From the NCBI RefSeq assembly GCF_958979055.1, contig NC_084894.1:3105001-3169000 (forward strand): a stretch of 64,000 bases of DNA, given 5' to 3'. This DNA is from Alnus glutinosa (lineage: Eukaryota; Streptophyta; Magnoliopsida; Fagales; Betulaceae). Both the position numbers and the translations under genes were made by a program. Under the pieces are notes generated by a model that was not told where the DNA came from, searched no databases, and saw only the letters and a program-made list of their open reading frames with translations. Below are positions 22,640 to 34,927 of this stretch, in pieces (the first letter of the stretch is position 1; the number at the start of each line of letters is the position of its first letter).

Positions 22640-24486
22640 CAATAAAAATTGGACATATTTTTATTAGGCTCTTATACTTAATATCGTATAAAAGCTTTAA
22701 GCAAAAAACTTTCTTTTGATTTAGTAAAGAGAAAACATCTCTTCAAAAGTAAAGAAAAAGCTTTTTGAATATATATATATATATTTTTCTTCGATAATAT
22801 GTCACATCTTTAACAAGTAGTATTTTTCATATCATTCGATATAAAAAATGGCCGAAATTCATAAAATTTAATAATTTGAAATATCTTTAAAATTGTAAAG
22901 AATCTTCATTTGTAGTATATACCGGACGAATATTAACATCTATTATTTGTCACGTAGGACAATTACAATGGATACAACTGCCACTAGATATCAAATATTA
23001 ATGGCAATTAATCTATATGATTGCGACAGCTAATAAATAGACTTAATTATACATAGCACAGTGTTTTTTTTTTCTTTTTTCTTTTTTTTTTTTCTTTTTC
23101 ATTGTACGTGATAGTAGGGACATCACCAAAAATTTAACTTTATGGGGTTGGACAACATTGATTTTTGTTTCTTTAAAGGGCTAAAGTAAAAAAATTAAAT
23201 ACTAATAATAATAAAGTAAAACCTAAAATATTTAACATATTTCAAGGCAATTTTTTTTTTTTTTTTTTGAAGAGGCTGGGTGGGGGGGGGGGGACCTTGG
23301 GACCGTCACTGGTCATGGCAAGGGCTCCTTTTTTATTAGGAGTCCTTGGGATTGTATTTGCCTCTGCCCTATGGTAGCTTGATACAAGGTTGTTTGGGAA
23401 AGCCGGTCGGTATAATAATCAACGGTAAAATTGTCATTTTAAATTTTTGAACAATTTGTCCTATACTTTTTTCACTAATCGGCTCATTTTCGTTTCATTT
23501 AAAAAGGAAAGGATTTGTTTGCAGTCGTTTGGCTTCGCTGGATGATTCGTAGGAATTTATTGATGTGTAATGTTATGTACCCACATCAATATTCCACTAA
23601 TAGTCCAGTATGTAGATGTGACACTGTCAATTCAATATTGAATTAACATTGCTAAAATAAATAAATCAAATGATGGACTAACAGTGCAATATATATCAAC
23701 ATAGTAAGATATTGGTGTAGTATATAACATTACTCTTTATTTATTATGTGGCTTGCTATGTGGAGGAAATTGATCAGAACCTTTGGATAAGCTAGTCGAC
23801 GTTGAGATTAATTGCCCAATATTTTTTTCTTGCTCCTTTTAGGGGAGAATATGGTTTCTCCTACATAATAAGTGCAATATCTTGTGAGCTATATTTTAGG
23901 AATTGGGAGGAAATTATTAAGTGAAAAGGGCAACTCAATATAATTCATTGTCAATGTTGGTTCTTCCAACATATAGCTGCATATCCAAAACACATATTTC
24001 TAAATGCAGCCACAAGACCACAATACAACTCAACCATTTAAGGAAATCGAAAACCTATTCAAAACTCATCCCAAAAACAATCTCAAAAATAGAAAAATAA
24101 AAAACGCCCATATCCGTGACCCAAAACCCAAACCCAAAATCGGCATTTAAGAAGAAATCCTTACCCAAAATCACCATTCTTAGAAACACAGAATCCAACC
24201 CACCATTCAAGACAACCCAAATCATAAATAAAAAACTCCAATCCAAGATCACCATCCCATTTGTCGGCCAAAGCAGCTAAAAGGGAGAGGGAGAGAGAGG
24301 TACTAATGAGACTCGACGGACGATGACGGCATGGAACTCGATGAACGGTGATAGCAAGACTTGACGGCGTTGTGCTTGGTGACAAGGGAGAGACCGAGAA
24401 GATGGAGGAAGAAGCTTGGAGGTGAGCACAGGGGAGGTGATAGACCAAGAGGAAGGCTGTGCGTGAGTGAATATGATGCGTGAGAG

Positions 24487-24529
<43 letters not shown>

Positions 24530-25399
24530 AAGAGAAATAAAATGTTAATAGTTTTTTATTGTTTTGGTGAGTGAACAGTGCTTACTATTATTGGTGAGTA
24601 CGGTTCACTCACCAAATTGGTGAGGCAACAGGGACTCTTTGAGAGATTTCAGCAAATTGGCTCACCAGTTGATGTACTTCACATTGAGAGAACCACTTAA
24701 ATCTTGATGTCATGTGTGCTTGTTATTTTTTTTTTCTTTCTTCTTTTTTTTTTCCATCTCAAACTTCTTGAAAAATAAGGTATATTTCCTAATAGTGATG
24801 TGCGGAAACGACGAGATATGACGTCTTTACTGTGGAAAAGACGATATTCGACGTCGTTACTATGGAAGTGATGTCAAATACTTCTACATTAGCGTTGGTT
24901 ACGATTCTTTTGAAACAAAACGATGATAATAAATTCCTAGATTAGCGTCGTTTATGTAAAAACGATGATAATCTAACAGCATTATTTATCAAACGATGAA
25001 AATTATTTCTTAATTAGCGTTTTTTACATAAGAGTGACGCTAATTTTACGACATTTAACAAAAACGTCGTTAATGCAGAATTTAGCATCGTTTTTCTAAA
25101 ACAACCCTAATCACCGGTTTTTTCATAGTGATTTTTTAGAGTTCGTGGCAATTACATAAAGAGTAATTCTACATGCCATACAAATATACTATGAATATCT
25201 CACGAAGCTGATATGGTATCTAGGGTCTAGCAGCCATTGAATTAACCATTGTTAATATATATAAAATGGTTAGTAGATATTCCTATATCGGTATTATAGA
25301 ATATTTATGTAGTATGTAACATTATTTTTGGTAAAGAAGCACGAAAAAATTTATGAAGGAAAAAAAAATAGTTGTTTTTCTCATAGGTATAATCACTAC
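22640..25399. repeat. Older, diverged copy of the block's left part
   Basis: The order and wording match 26020-28750 and 37990-40740: TTTTTATTAGG-TTTTATAC phrase, the TTTAACTTTATGGGG phrase, the GC-rich GGGGGACCTTGGG, the minus-strand repeat ORF and the CACTA-like segment. Divergence is clearly greater than between copies II and III. No host gene is present. Confidence 0.75.
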
Positions 25400-25521
25400 C
25401 TTTAGCTTTAAGAGTGCGAATGTAGATACTCCTCCAGTAACAAGAAAAGTACAAAGATACTCCAGAAGCGTGTATTTATGTACTTTTCTTATACCATGAA
25501 CTAAAGAACCCATTAGCATTA
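25400..25521 (-). pseudogene. UDP-galactose/UDP-glucose transporter exon, second copy
   Basis: Read on the minus strand after the acceptor CTTTTATGCAG, the exon encodes VMLMGSLVHGIRKVHKYTLL then EYLCTFLVTGGVSTFALLK. A 15-nt insertion relative to 5947-6051 adds residues after GIR. No other exons of the transporter are visible, so it is a relic. It begins duplicated unit II. Confidence 0.65.
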
Positions 25522-27429
25522 CTGCATAAAAGTAAGATATAACCATTAGTTATTCATATAGCATAGAAATATTAATTAACCTCCTTGTACAAATAATACA
25601 CCCTCAATGGAACAAATAAACACAGCAAGGATAAATTCCTATGATATGTCAAAAAAATAGAGGATCCACCTTATATATGGGTATCATGCCTCAGTTTTTC
25701 ATTAAACTAATGGGATTGATATCATCTCCAAGTTGCAAGAGAGTGAAGGGAAAGGATTTTGCTTTAGAACAGCATCATTGAGTACCTAATAAACTATCCA
25801 AAAGCACATGCATGATATTCATTATAGATCGCTTTTCAAGCTAGCTTATTTGTGTGAATCAGATAGATAAAAAAAAAATAATAAATAAATAAAAAATGGC
25901 TGTTTGGTATATGGATTAGGATTCCTTACAATTTCCATAGAATTGTAGATTTTCAAATTATGTAAATTTAGATCGTTTCATGCATCAAACGGCATGAAAA
26001 ATGCTTCATATTAAAAATGTAACAATGAGGATTGAGTATATTTTTATTAGGTTTTTATACTTTATGTTGTATAAAAGCATTGAGCAAAAACACAATCTTT
26101 TAGTTTAGTAAAGAAAAAGCATCTCTTCAAAAGTGAAGAAAAAGCTAGCCTTTTGAATTTTTTTTTTTTTTTTGTTTTGCCTCGATAATTGTCATATCTT
26201 TAATATGTAGTATTTTTCACGCCGTTCAATGTAAAAAACAGTGAAAATTCATATAATTTGAAAATTTAAAATTTCCTTAAAATTATAAAGGATCCTAATT
26301 CCTAATATATACGTAGTACTCTTGGTATGCAGTATAAGGCCTAAATAATTAATGTTCATGTCTCCTTGCACAAAGCTTTCCTCCAAACATCTTATATATT
26401 AAAGGAATTATATATATATTTCAAAACCGTTAAAGTGACAATTGAGAAGATCATCCATGTGTGTTTTTGATTTTTCAGAACATAATCACATAACTATTTA
26501 CTGGGTTATGTGATTGTTTGTCAATGACAAGCTAAACATGTTTAAAAGTGAATGTTAAATGGGTCTTATAATTAAAACAACAAGCAGATGGTCTTTCTAA
26601 CAGCCACCACTCTAACATCTTGGAGGAAATTCCTCCAAACTGATTTGAATGAATTTTTGAGGCGTCTTGGAGAATATATATATAGAGTTGATCATAGAGA
26701 TGTCTGGGTTAAGTCTTCCTATGCATGCAAGTAGGGACATGCATCACCAAAATTTTAACTTTATGGGGCTGGACAACATTTACTTTGTTTCATTTTAAGG
26801 GCTAAAGTACACAAAAAAATAAATAAATAAATAAATAAATAAATAAAAAATAAAAAATAAAAACCTAAAATATTTAACAAATTTGAAGGCAGTTTTTTTT
26901 TTTTTTTTTGGGAAGGGGCAGGGCCGGGGGGACCTTGGGCTCCTTTTTTATTAGGAGTCCTTGGGATTGTATTTGCATTGAGCCTATGGTGGCTTGACAC
27001 AAGGTTGTTTGGCTCCATTTATTGATGAGTAATGTTATGTACCACATTAATATTCCACTAATGTTTCAGTATGTTGATTTGACACTGTCAATTCACTATT
27101 GAATCAACTTTATAAAAATAAAAAATAAAAATCAAATGATAGACTGACAATGCCACATAAGCATGGTGGGGTATTGACGTGGTATATATCATTAATTTTT
27201 TATTTATTATGTGGCTTGCTATGTGGAGGAAATTGATCAGAACCTTTAGAGAAGCTAGTCAACCTTGAGATTGCCAGTGGGCCAAGTGTGTTCTATGTAA
27301 TGTTATGGAGGAAACCTATGAGCAATTATTTTTTTCTAGCTCATTTTAGGGGAGAATATGGTTTCTTCTACATATATAATAAGTGCAATATCTTGTGAGC
27401 TATATATTAGGAATTGGGATGAAATTATT

Positions 27430-27990
27430 AAGTGAAAAGGGCAACTCAATATAATTCAGTGTCAATGTTGGTTCTTCCAACATATAGCTGCATATCCAAA
27501 AACAGAGATGTCTGAACGCAACCAAAAGACCACAATACAACTCAACCATTTAAGGAAATCGAAAATCCATTCAAAACCCATCTCAAAAACCATATCAGAA
27601 ATAGAAAAATAAAAAACAACCATATCCGTGACTCCAAATCTAAAATCGGCATTTAAGGAGAAATCCTTACCCAAACTCACCATTCTCAGAAACACAGAAT
27701 CCAACCCACCATTCAGGACAACCCAAATCATAAATAAAAAACTACAACCCAAGATCACCATCACATTTATCGGCCAAACCAGAGGGGGAGAGGGATATAG
27801 AGGTACCGATGAGACTCGACGGACGATGACGGCATGGAACTCGATGAACGGTGACGACGAGACTTGACGGCGTCGTGCTTGGTGATAGGGGAGAGACCAA
27901 GAAAATGGAGGAAAAAGCTTGGAGGTGAGCATAAGGGAGATGATAGACCGAGAGGGAGGCTGTGTGTGAGTGAATGTGATGCGTGAGAGA
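27430..27990 (-). repeat. Repeat-derived ORF region
   Basis: A minus-strand frame of up to 156 residues (27462-27932) recurs in shifted, broken form at 24055-24448 and 39395-39983, always between a poly(A/T) run and AATTGATCAGAACCT. The frame is not conserved between copies and no domain is recognisable. I therefore treat it as repeat DNA rather than a gene. Confidence 0.5.
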
Positions 27991-28301
27991 ATTTTTTTTT
28001 TTTTTTTTTTTTTTTTTTGGAGAAAAAAAAAAGAACAAGAAAATGAAGAAAGATAAAATGTTAATAGTTTTTTATTATTTTGGTTAGTGAACAGTGCTCA
28101 CTATTGTTGACAAGTACTATTCACTCACCAAATTGGTGAGGCTATTGGGACTCATTTTAAGATATTTCAGCAAATTGGCTCACCAGTAGATGGCCTTGCA
28201 TTGTGGGAACCACTTAAATCTTGGTGGCTTGAGTGATTGTTTTTTTTTGTTTTCTACTTATTTTTCGCATCTCCCGAGTCTTGAAAAATAGGGTATATTT
28301 C

Positions 28302-28645
28302 CTAATAGTGATGTGCGGAAACAATGAGATATGACGTCGTTACTGTGGAAAAAACGATATTCAACGTCGTTACTGTGGAAGTGACGTCAAATATTTCTAC
28401 ATTAGCGTTGGTTACAATTCTTTCAAGCAAAACGATGAAAAAATTCCTAGATTAGCGTCGTTTATGTATAAACGTTGATAATCTAACGGCATTATTTATC
28501 AAATAACGAAAATTATTTCTTAATTAGCGTTTTTTAAGTAAGAGTGACACTAATTTTACGACATTTAACGAAAACGTTGTTAATGCAGAATTTAGAGTCA
28601 TTTTTTCTAAAACGACACTAATCACCGGTTTTTTTATAGTAATTT
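28302..28645. repeat. CACTA-like repeat segment, copy II
   Basis: Near-identical to 6222-6561, ending in ACCGG plus a T-run and ATAGTA, where the terminal G has changed. Confidence 0.5.
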
Positions 28646-29295
28646 TTTAGAGTTTGTGACTTAAAGAGTAATGCTACATGCTACATAAATATGTTATGAA
28701 TATCTCAAAAATTAAGCTGACTTGGTAGGGTCTAATAGCCATTGAATTAACCATTGTTAATATATATAAAATGGTTAGTAGATATTCCTATATTAGTTTT
28801 GTGGAATAAAGGTATGTCACATTACTTTTGGTAAAATAGAAAAGTAAGTGAAAATGTGAAAGACAACGGCTTAACCACAAATGGAAAGGACGAACATGAT
28901 TCGATTACAAAAAAATAAAAGACACTTAAGCATACGTGCATGGATGAACAAGTAGGTCCAGTTATAGGAATCACAAATTTATTATATCTCAACTCAAGAG
29001 AATAAAATCATATTTTGCACATGAGCTGCATGGCATCATGTATGTCGTTCATTGTATATTATATATGCCCACTTGTCTCAAGTAGGTTGCATTGTTTGGC
29101 ATTGAACAGTAGTAGTAAACCAGTCCCCGACGATGGCATCTGATTACTTCAGCACCAATTATTCATTTTATGACTTTATTAGCTGCCAAAAAAAAAAAAA
29201 AAAAAAAAAAAAAAGGGACTAGGCATATTAGATAAAGTGCTTCAATACGATATACTTACACAACTTAGTACGGAAAATGTTTGTTTTAGTCAACA

Positions 29296-30126
29296 TTAAT
29301 TGGGAGGTGGTGGCGGCTTCTTGTTCGAAGGAGGAGGAGGTGATGAAAGTGGTGGGGGAGGTGACTTCTTGGGTGGAGAAGGAGGTGACCTCTTGGGAGA
29401 AGGAGGAGGAGGAGGAGGTGACTTCTTGGGAGGAGGCGGAGGTGACGGAGATGGTGGAGGAGGAGGTGAAGGAGATGGTGGTGGTGGTGGTGGTGACGGA
29501 GATGGTGGGGGAGGTGACTTCTTGGGAGTAGGAGGAGGTGACTTCTTGGGAGGAGGCGGAGGTGACGGAGATGGTGGAGGAGGAGGTGACGGAGATGGTG
29601 GTGGTGGTGGTGGTGACGGAAATGGTGGGGGAGGAGGTGACGGAGATGGTGGGGGAGGTGACTTCTTGGGAGGAGGAGGAGGTGACTTCTTGGGTGGAGG
29701 CGGAGGTAACGGAGATGGTGGAGGAGGAGGTGACGGAGATGGTGGTGGTGGTGGTGACGGAGATGGTGGGGGAGGTGACTTTTTGGGAGGAGGAGGAGGT
29801 GACCTCTTGGGAGGAGGCGGAGGTGATGGAGATGGTGGTGGTGGTGACGGAGATGGTGGGGGAGGTGATGGAGATTGGGGTGGTGGTGGTGGTGGGGGAC
29901 GCCTGTGGTGTGGAGGCCTAGGTAGTGGAATTGGGAATGGGAATGAGAATGGCGGTAGAAGATTACGTGATGTAAGAGGAGGTGATTGAGATGGTGGGGG
30001 AGGCTTAGGTAGTGGAAATGGGGATGGGAATAATGGTGGTGGTTGTAGCTTGTCTTCTGCTGCTACATTGGTGGCTAATAAGAACAATGCCAATGCATTG
30101 ACTAGGTGAGGCCAAAGATTGGCCAT
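29296..30126 (-). CDS. Extensin-like proline-rich protein P2, promoterless copy
   Basis: The start is the ATG at 30126, giving about 276 residues: signal peptide MANLWPHLVNALALFLLATN, the same linker as P1, and arrays of SPSPPPPP and PPPKKSPPPP. The frame is open, but array prolines are replaced (SPLPPPP, SPPPTPKKS, KRSPPSPPKKS), as expected under relaxed selection. DNA directly upstream of the ATG jumps to CAAAACCTGTCACTAATC: about 160 bp carrying the TATA box and 5' UTR of P1, P3 and P4 are deleted. Expression would need another promoter, so this is a probable pseudogene in progress. The mature chain has no tyrosine. Confidence 0.7.
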   Translation of the reverse strand: MANLWPHLVNALALFLLATNVAAEDKLQPPPLFPSPFPLPKPPPPSQSPPLTSRNLLPPFSFPFPIPLPRPPHHRRPPPPPPPQSPSPPPPSPSPPPPSPSPPPPPKRSPPPPPKKSPPPPSPSPPPPPSPSPPPPPSPLPPPPPKKSPPPPPKKSPPPPSPSPPPPPFPSPPPPPPSPSPPPPPSPSPPPPPKKSPPPTPKKSPPPPSPSPPPPPPSPSPPPPPSPSPPPPPKKSPPPPPPSPKRSPPSPPKKSPPPPLSSPPPPSNKKPPPPPN

Positions 30127-30930
30127 CAAAACCTGTCACTAATCTATAATCTAAGTTTGAGGGTAGTGGGCTCTTATCGATAGAGTAGCCTCTAAATGAA
30201 TCATGTACTTCTGCCTAGAATAGTCTAGATGGACAATGCAAGCATATCGATAGAGTAGCCTCTAAATATATGAGGGGATATGTAATGAGTGTGTAATTTT
30301 GGGTGTTTTTCTAACACTCCATATATATATATATATATATATATGTTCACTAAAGGAAAGGAGATTTTTTAGTTAAAATACTTAAATGTTGAATTTAATG
30401 ACATGACTCAAGTGTACAGTAGGCCATAGCAGAGGGACTAGTCTGGTATTAGATTAGACTAAGATTAGGAGATCAATTGTCAATCGTTTTAAAAGCTTTA
30501 TAGCTTTATAGAATGGTATATTCTATTTGTTTCATCAATAAAAAGTAAGAAATAGGAAGTTGCCGATTTACAGATCGAGTAATTTCTCCTACTTTTGAGG
30601 CAACTGTATATGATACATCCATAAAAATAGAAAGCTGTAAATCTATAATGCAAAAAAGAACTACTCAATGTGCTTTCAAAAACTATTTTTTGATAGTCTT
30701 TTTTAAAGAAAAACCACATACGTTTTTAGAGAATATGAAAATAATATTTTTGAAAATTATTCTATGTTTTTAATTCAGGAAAAAGATATATTTCGCGTGT
30801 TTGGAAAACTTTTAGAAAGCAATTTTCACTTCTCAAACACTAAAAACCGTTCCAAGTACTAGTTAACCAAATAGATTTTCCTAAGTAAATCATAATGCAA
30901 TTGGAAATTTAATATAAAAGTGAAAGACAT

Positions 30931-31255
30931 ATGCAACTCCAAGAATTTAAAAGTAGTTTTAATGAGGTTAATTCTAAATTAATACATTGTGTTGCGTACT
31001 TGAGCCAAGATGACTCGTTTGTTGCTTTTAACAAGGAGAAATTACTTCCTCTTGCTCAATTTTATCCGAATGATTTTCCAGTACTTCAACTTATCACCTT
31101 GGACAACTAATTAACTTGAAACATATATCATATATAGACATGTGTTCGAGTGATAAATTCAACATTCAAAGGGATTGGGCAGCTTGCTGAGAAGATAGTA
31201 GAGATGAAAAAGGATATCTCATTGGACAAAGTTTTCCTCCAAACTTCTTATTAAA
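30931..31255 (+). pseudogene. hAT transposase fragment, copy II
   Basis: MQLQEFKSSFNEVNSKLIHC, SQDDSFVAFNKEKLLPLAQF and YPNDFPVLQLITLDN, stopped at the same place as copy I. Confidence 0.65.
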
Positions 31256-31402
31256 AGAATTATTTCAAAACCATTAAAGGGACAATATTGAGAAAATCAT
31301 GATCATCCATGTGTTTTTCTTCACATAATGACAACTATTTATTGGGCTTATGTGATTAATTAATTACTTGTCAAAGACTAAACAAGTTCCTTAGTGACTG
31401 TT

Positions 31403-32300
31403 TATTGAGACAAGAGTTACAACAACTAGAGACAATATTACAAAGAGTTACAAGATTTATTATATTGTTGTTAATGTAGAAGTAGAATAGATTTGCAACG
31501 TTTAAACTATTTCTCTATAAAGGGAATCTTGTATACAATCAAACGAATTAAGAAAGATGTAGCCAACAAAAGGTTTTGACGGGTGGATGTAGGCTATAGG
31601 CCGAACTACCTTAATTCTCTGTCTCTCTTTCTTGTTCTCATCTCTTTCATAGATTATGTGATCTTACATGGTAACAGAGCTATAGGCTAACGCCAGTATT
31701 CAATCATGTGCCATTTTTTTTTTTTTTGGTTCACTCATTTTTTTTGCATCCTATATCATAAACCGAAATCAAAATGCCCACAAATATCCATCGTGTGCCA
31801 ATTTCCTTTTTCCTTGGGTTTTCTCATCCTTCCACATTTTCTCATTTTGTGATGGAGCTATTTCTATTAACACACCCACGTGAGTCTCTCTTTGTCAAGA
31901 TGACATGTCGCACTACCATTGTTTCCTCTACCAACAAATACTAGACACCCAAAGTTGCCGAAGCCGGCCAAAGTCATCGATGTTCAAGTCCTGGCCATAG
32001 TAGTCGATGCTGGCTAAAGTTGCTGCATTCCAAGTTTCGGTTATAGAAACCGACGTTCCAATCCCGGCCATAGTAGCCATTTTTTTCCTAGCCCTTAGAT
32101 GTTCAAGAGATCAAACCTCAACATCCGTGATTTACCGTTGTGTTTGCGGAGGCATATTGAGACAAGGGTTACAAGAACTCAAGAGACAATGTCACAAGAG
32201 TTACAAACACTGAAGAGACAAGAGTTACAAGATGATAAATTAGATTTATTGTTATTAATATAGAAGTAGCATGAACTTGTAACATTTAGACTATTTTTCT
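31403..32300 (+). mobile_element. TRIM-like mini LTR element, copy II
   Basis: Left LTR 31403-31668, primer-binding site at 31669, second LTR start at 32155, cut by the CACTA terminus at 32301. The architecture is the same as copy I, including the same CACTA breakpoint, so the CACTA insertion predates the duplication. Confidence 0.7.
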
Positions 32301-32516
32301 CACTACAAAAAAAAAAATCTCCATTTCTGGACAGTTTGAAACCGTCTAGAAATGGTAAAAAACTATCTGGAATAAAGTCCAGACGGATTAAAAAACCGTC
32401 TAGAATTTTTCGTTGGGAAGTCGGACTTTGGACGGTTTGGGCAAAACAGTCCAGAATTAACAACTTTTTTTTTGGTATTATTTTTATTAATGATATAATG
32501 GTATTATATTCGTTTT
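32301..32516 (+). mobile_element. CACTA-type terminus, copy II
   Basis: CACTACAAAAAAAAAAAT followed by the same subterminal motifs as at 11006. No other end was found. Confidence 0.6.
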
Positions 32517-32942
32517 AGTCCAGAATTAATAATCTCTCTCTCCCTATATTCAGCTCCACAATCTCTCTCTCTCTTTCTCTCAGTACACAAACCGATCGGT
32601 TTCTTACCCCTTTGATGAACCACATTCTTGCTTAGTCTCACTCTGCACAGACAACAAATTGCAAACAATTCAAACCAATTAACTAAAACAAAATGAACAA
32701 AAATCAGAAATACTCAAACCTTTTTCACTCTTTGAACAACAATAAACAAATATTCAAAACCCACAACATTCAGAACAATAGCAATAAAGCAGATCTACAA
32801 CATTAAACAAAGACTACTGAGAACAACATCAAACATAGCAGGTCTACAACAATATACACTGGCCCGCGACAGAGAGAGAGAGAGGAAATTAGATCCGGCC
32901 GGAAATCTGTCAACCCACTCCAACCCACGCGCACCACCCGGC

Positions 32943-33110
32943 GACAGAGAAAGTGAGAGACGAAGAGAAATCCGGCACCCACGGACACCGGCCGGCGACA
33001 GAGAAAGAGAGAGATGAAGAGAGATCCGGCACCCACGCACACCGGCCGACGACAGAGAAAGACAAAGGAAGAGAGATCCGGTCAGAAATCCATGCACACC
33101 GGCCGGATTT
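32943..33110. repeat. 54-bp minisatellite, copy II
   Basis: Three units of the same 54-bp repeat as 11587-11749, with minor substitutions. Confidence 0.8.
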
Positions 33111-33899
33111 GATCCCTTATTAGACTTCTGATTTGATCATTTATTAGACTTCTGATTTGATCCCTTATTAGACTTCTGATCTGATTAGACCATGAGTCCC
33201 AATTCCACCAGGAATAGGATTACTGATCAAACTATTCTTGGACTAAAAGTTCTATCCAGGTAGAGGGATATGACTGCTAATCGGATTATGACTCTAACTT
33301 TAATTCAACTTAGAGTAGAGTTATAATCCATATCTACTGAGATAAAAGATACCTGATTTCTCGGAAATAGCTGCAAAGCATCTATCTCCCGAGATTAGAC
33401 TTCTCAGAGTCCTACTGTCTCCTCTTTAGACTGGGTTGAGTGGAATTCATTCCCAACGTACACAAATGAATTTTCAGATGTAGTCCCTACCGCCAACACA
33501 CTTTTAGGTAAACTTTTAGAAAAATGTATTAAAAGTTTATGGTCAGATATTCAGTCCTAAACGAATTGGAGACTTTAAGGCAAAATGTGAATTCGATCTA
33601 CTTTTTATTTCAAATTATTTAATTTCTACTCAATATTTCCATGTTCTGGAAAGTCCCAAAACAAATTAGGGTTAAACACATTTTTGTTCCCTAAATTTTG
33701 ACAATTTTATTTTTTAGTTCCTGGGTTTCAATTCGCATCACAAATGGTATCTCAATTTTGGGAAAAGATCAAATTAGTACCTCAGTTAAGTTTTATGTCC
33801 AAAAATTAACGGTCCGCCACGTGTACAAGCTCCCTTCATCCGTCTCACCCAATCCACTGTCTTCTCACTGCTGTCCGTCTCCTCCTCCTCACAATCGCA

Positions 33900-34745
33900 T
33901 CTTGTGCTCTTCTGTGCTCTCTTCCTCCAGCGCACCTTCTGCCTCGGTTGGAGAACGCACCTCACTCGGTCACTGGCACTCAGGGCTTGGTCATCCAACA
34001 CTCCGTGTTTGCTTCCAAGTTATCTCTAAGTTTCATTTACCAGTTCTTAAAAATAATGCTTACGTGAGTTGCTCTACCTGCCACTTGTCAAAAAGCAAAC
34101 ATCTTTCTTTTCCTTTATCCTCAACACGTGTTAATAATCCGTTAGAGTTGATATACACTGATGTTTGGGAACCATCTCCTATGCTTTCTTCTCAAGGAAA
34201 TAAATATTGTGTTTCTTTTCTGGATGCTCATTGCAGATATACTTTGTTATTTCCAATGTCCAATAAAAGTGATGTGTGCAACATCTTTCTTCAATTTCAA
34301 AAGAATGTTGAGCGGTTGATCTCTTCAAAAATCAAAATCATTCAATCTGATAGGGGAGGCAAATTTTGCTCCCCCTCCAAAATTTTACAGAACATAGGTA
34401 TTCCCATTGTCTCTCATGTCCCCATACACACCAACAAAATGGTGCCATAGAATGCAAGCATCGCCATATTGTTAAAACTGGACTCGCTCTCCTTTCACAT
34501 GCTTATGTTCCCTTAACTCACTGGGATGATGCTTTTTAAACCGCTGGCTTTCTAATAAATCGTCTACCCGCTCCTCTCTTAAAGAATTCATCCGCTTATG
34601 AAATTTTTTTTCAATCCTCCCCAGATTACTCTCATCTACGCATTTTTGGGTGTGCCTGTTGGCCAAATTTACGTCCATATAATTCTCATAAACTCTAACC
34701 TCGTCGAGGTCGATGTGTGTTTTTAGTATACAATTTTTCCCTTTC
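33900..34745 (+). pseudogene. Ty1/copia integrase fragment, copy II
   Basis: Same fragment as 12580-13400 (GHWHSGLGHPTLRVC, IYTDVWEPSP, IIQSDRGGKF). It is more damaged: Glu to Lys after the second Asp motif, and a frameshift that ends the frame at 34450 before the QQNG/Glu motif. Homology continues in other frames to about 34745. Confidence 0.88.
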
Positions 34746-34927
34746 AAAACAAAGCCACATAAAATTCTGATTCTAATTCTATTGGACCTATTCTCACTCA
34801 GCCCATCACATCATTTCCCACGTCTCTACCAGCCCACTCTAATCTCTTCGAATCCCAACTTACACCAAGCCCGATAATCCCCTCTCCACATCAATTCTAA
34901 TCCAGAAACTTCCACTTCCACTATTCT

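Noticed and set aside
27462..27932. 156-residue minus-strand ORF as a gene
   Set aside because: Frame and length are not conserved between the three copies and no domain is visible.
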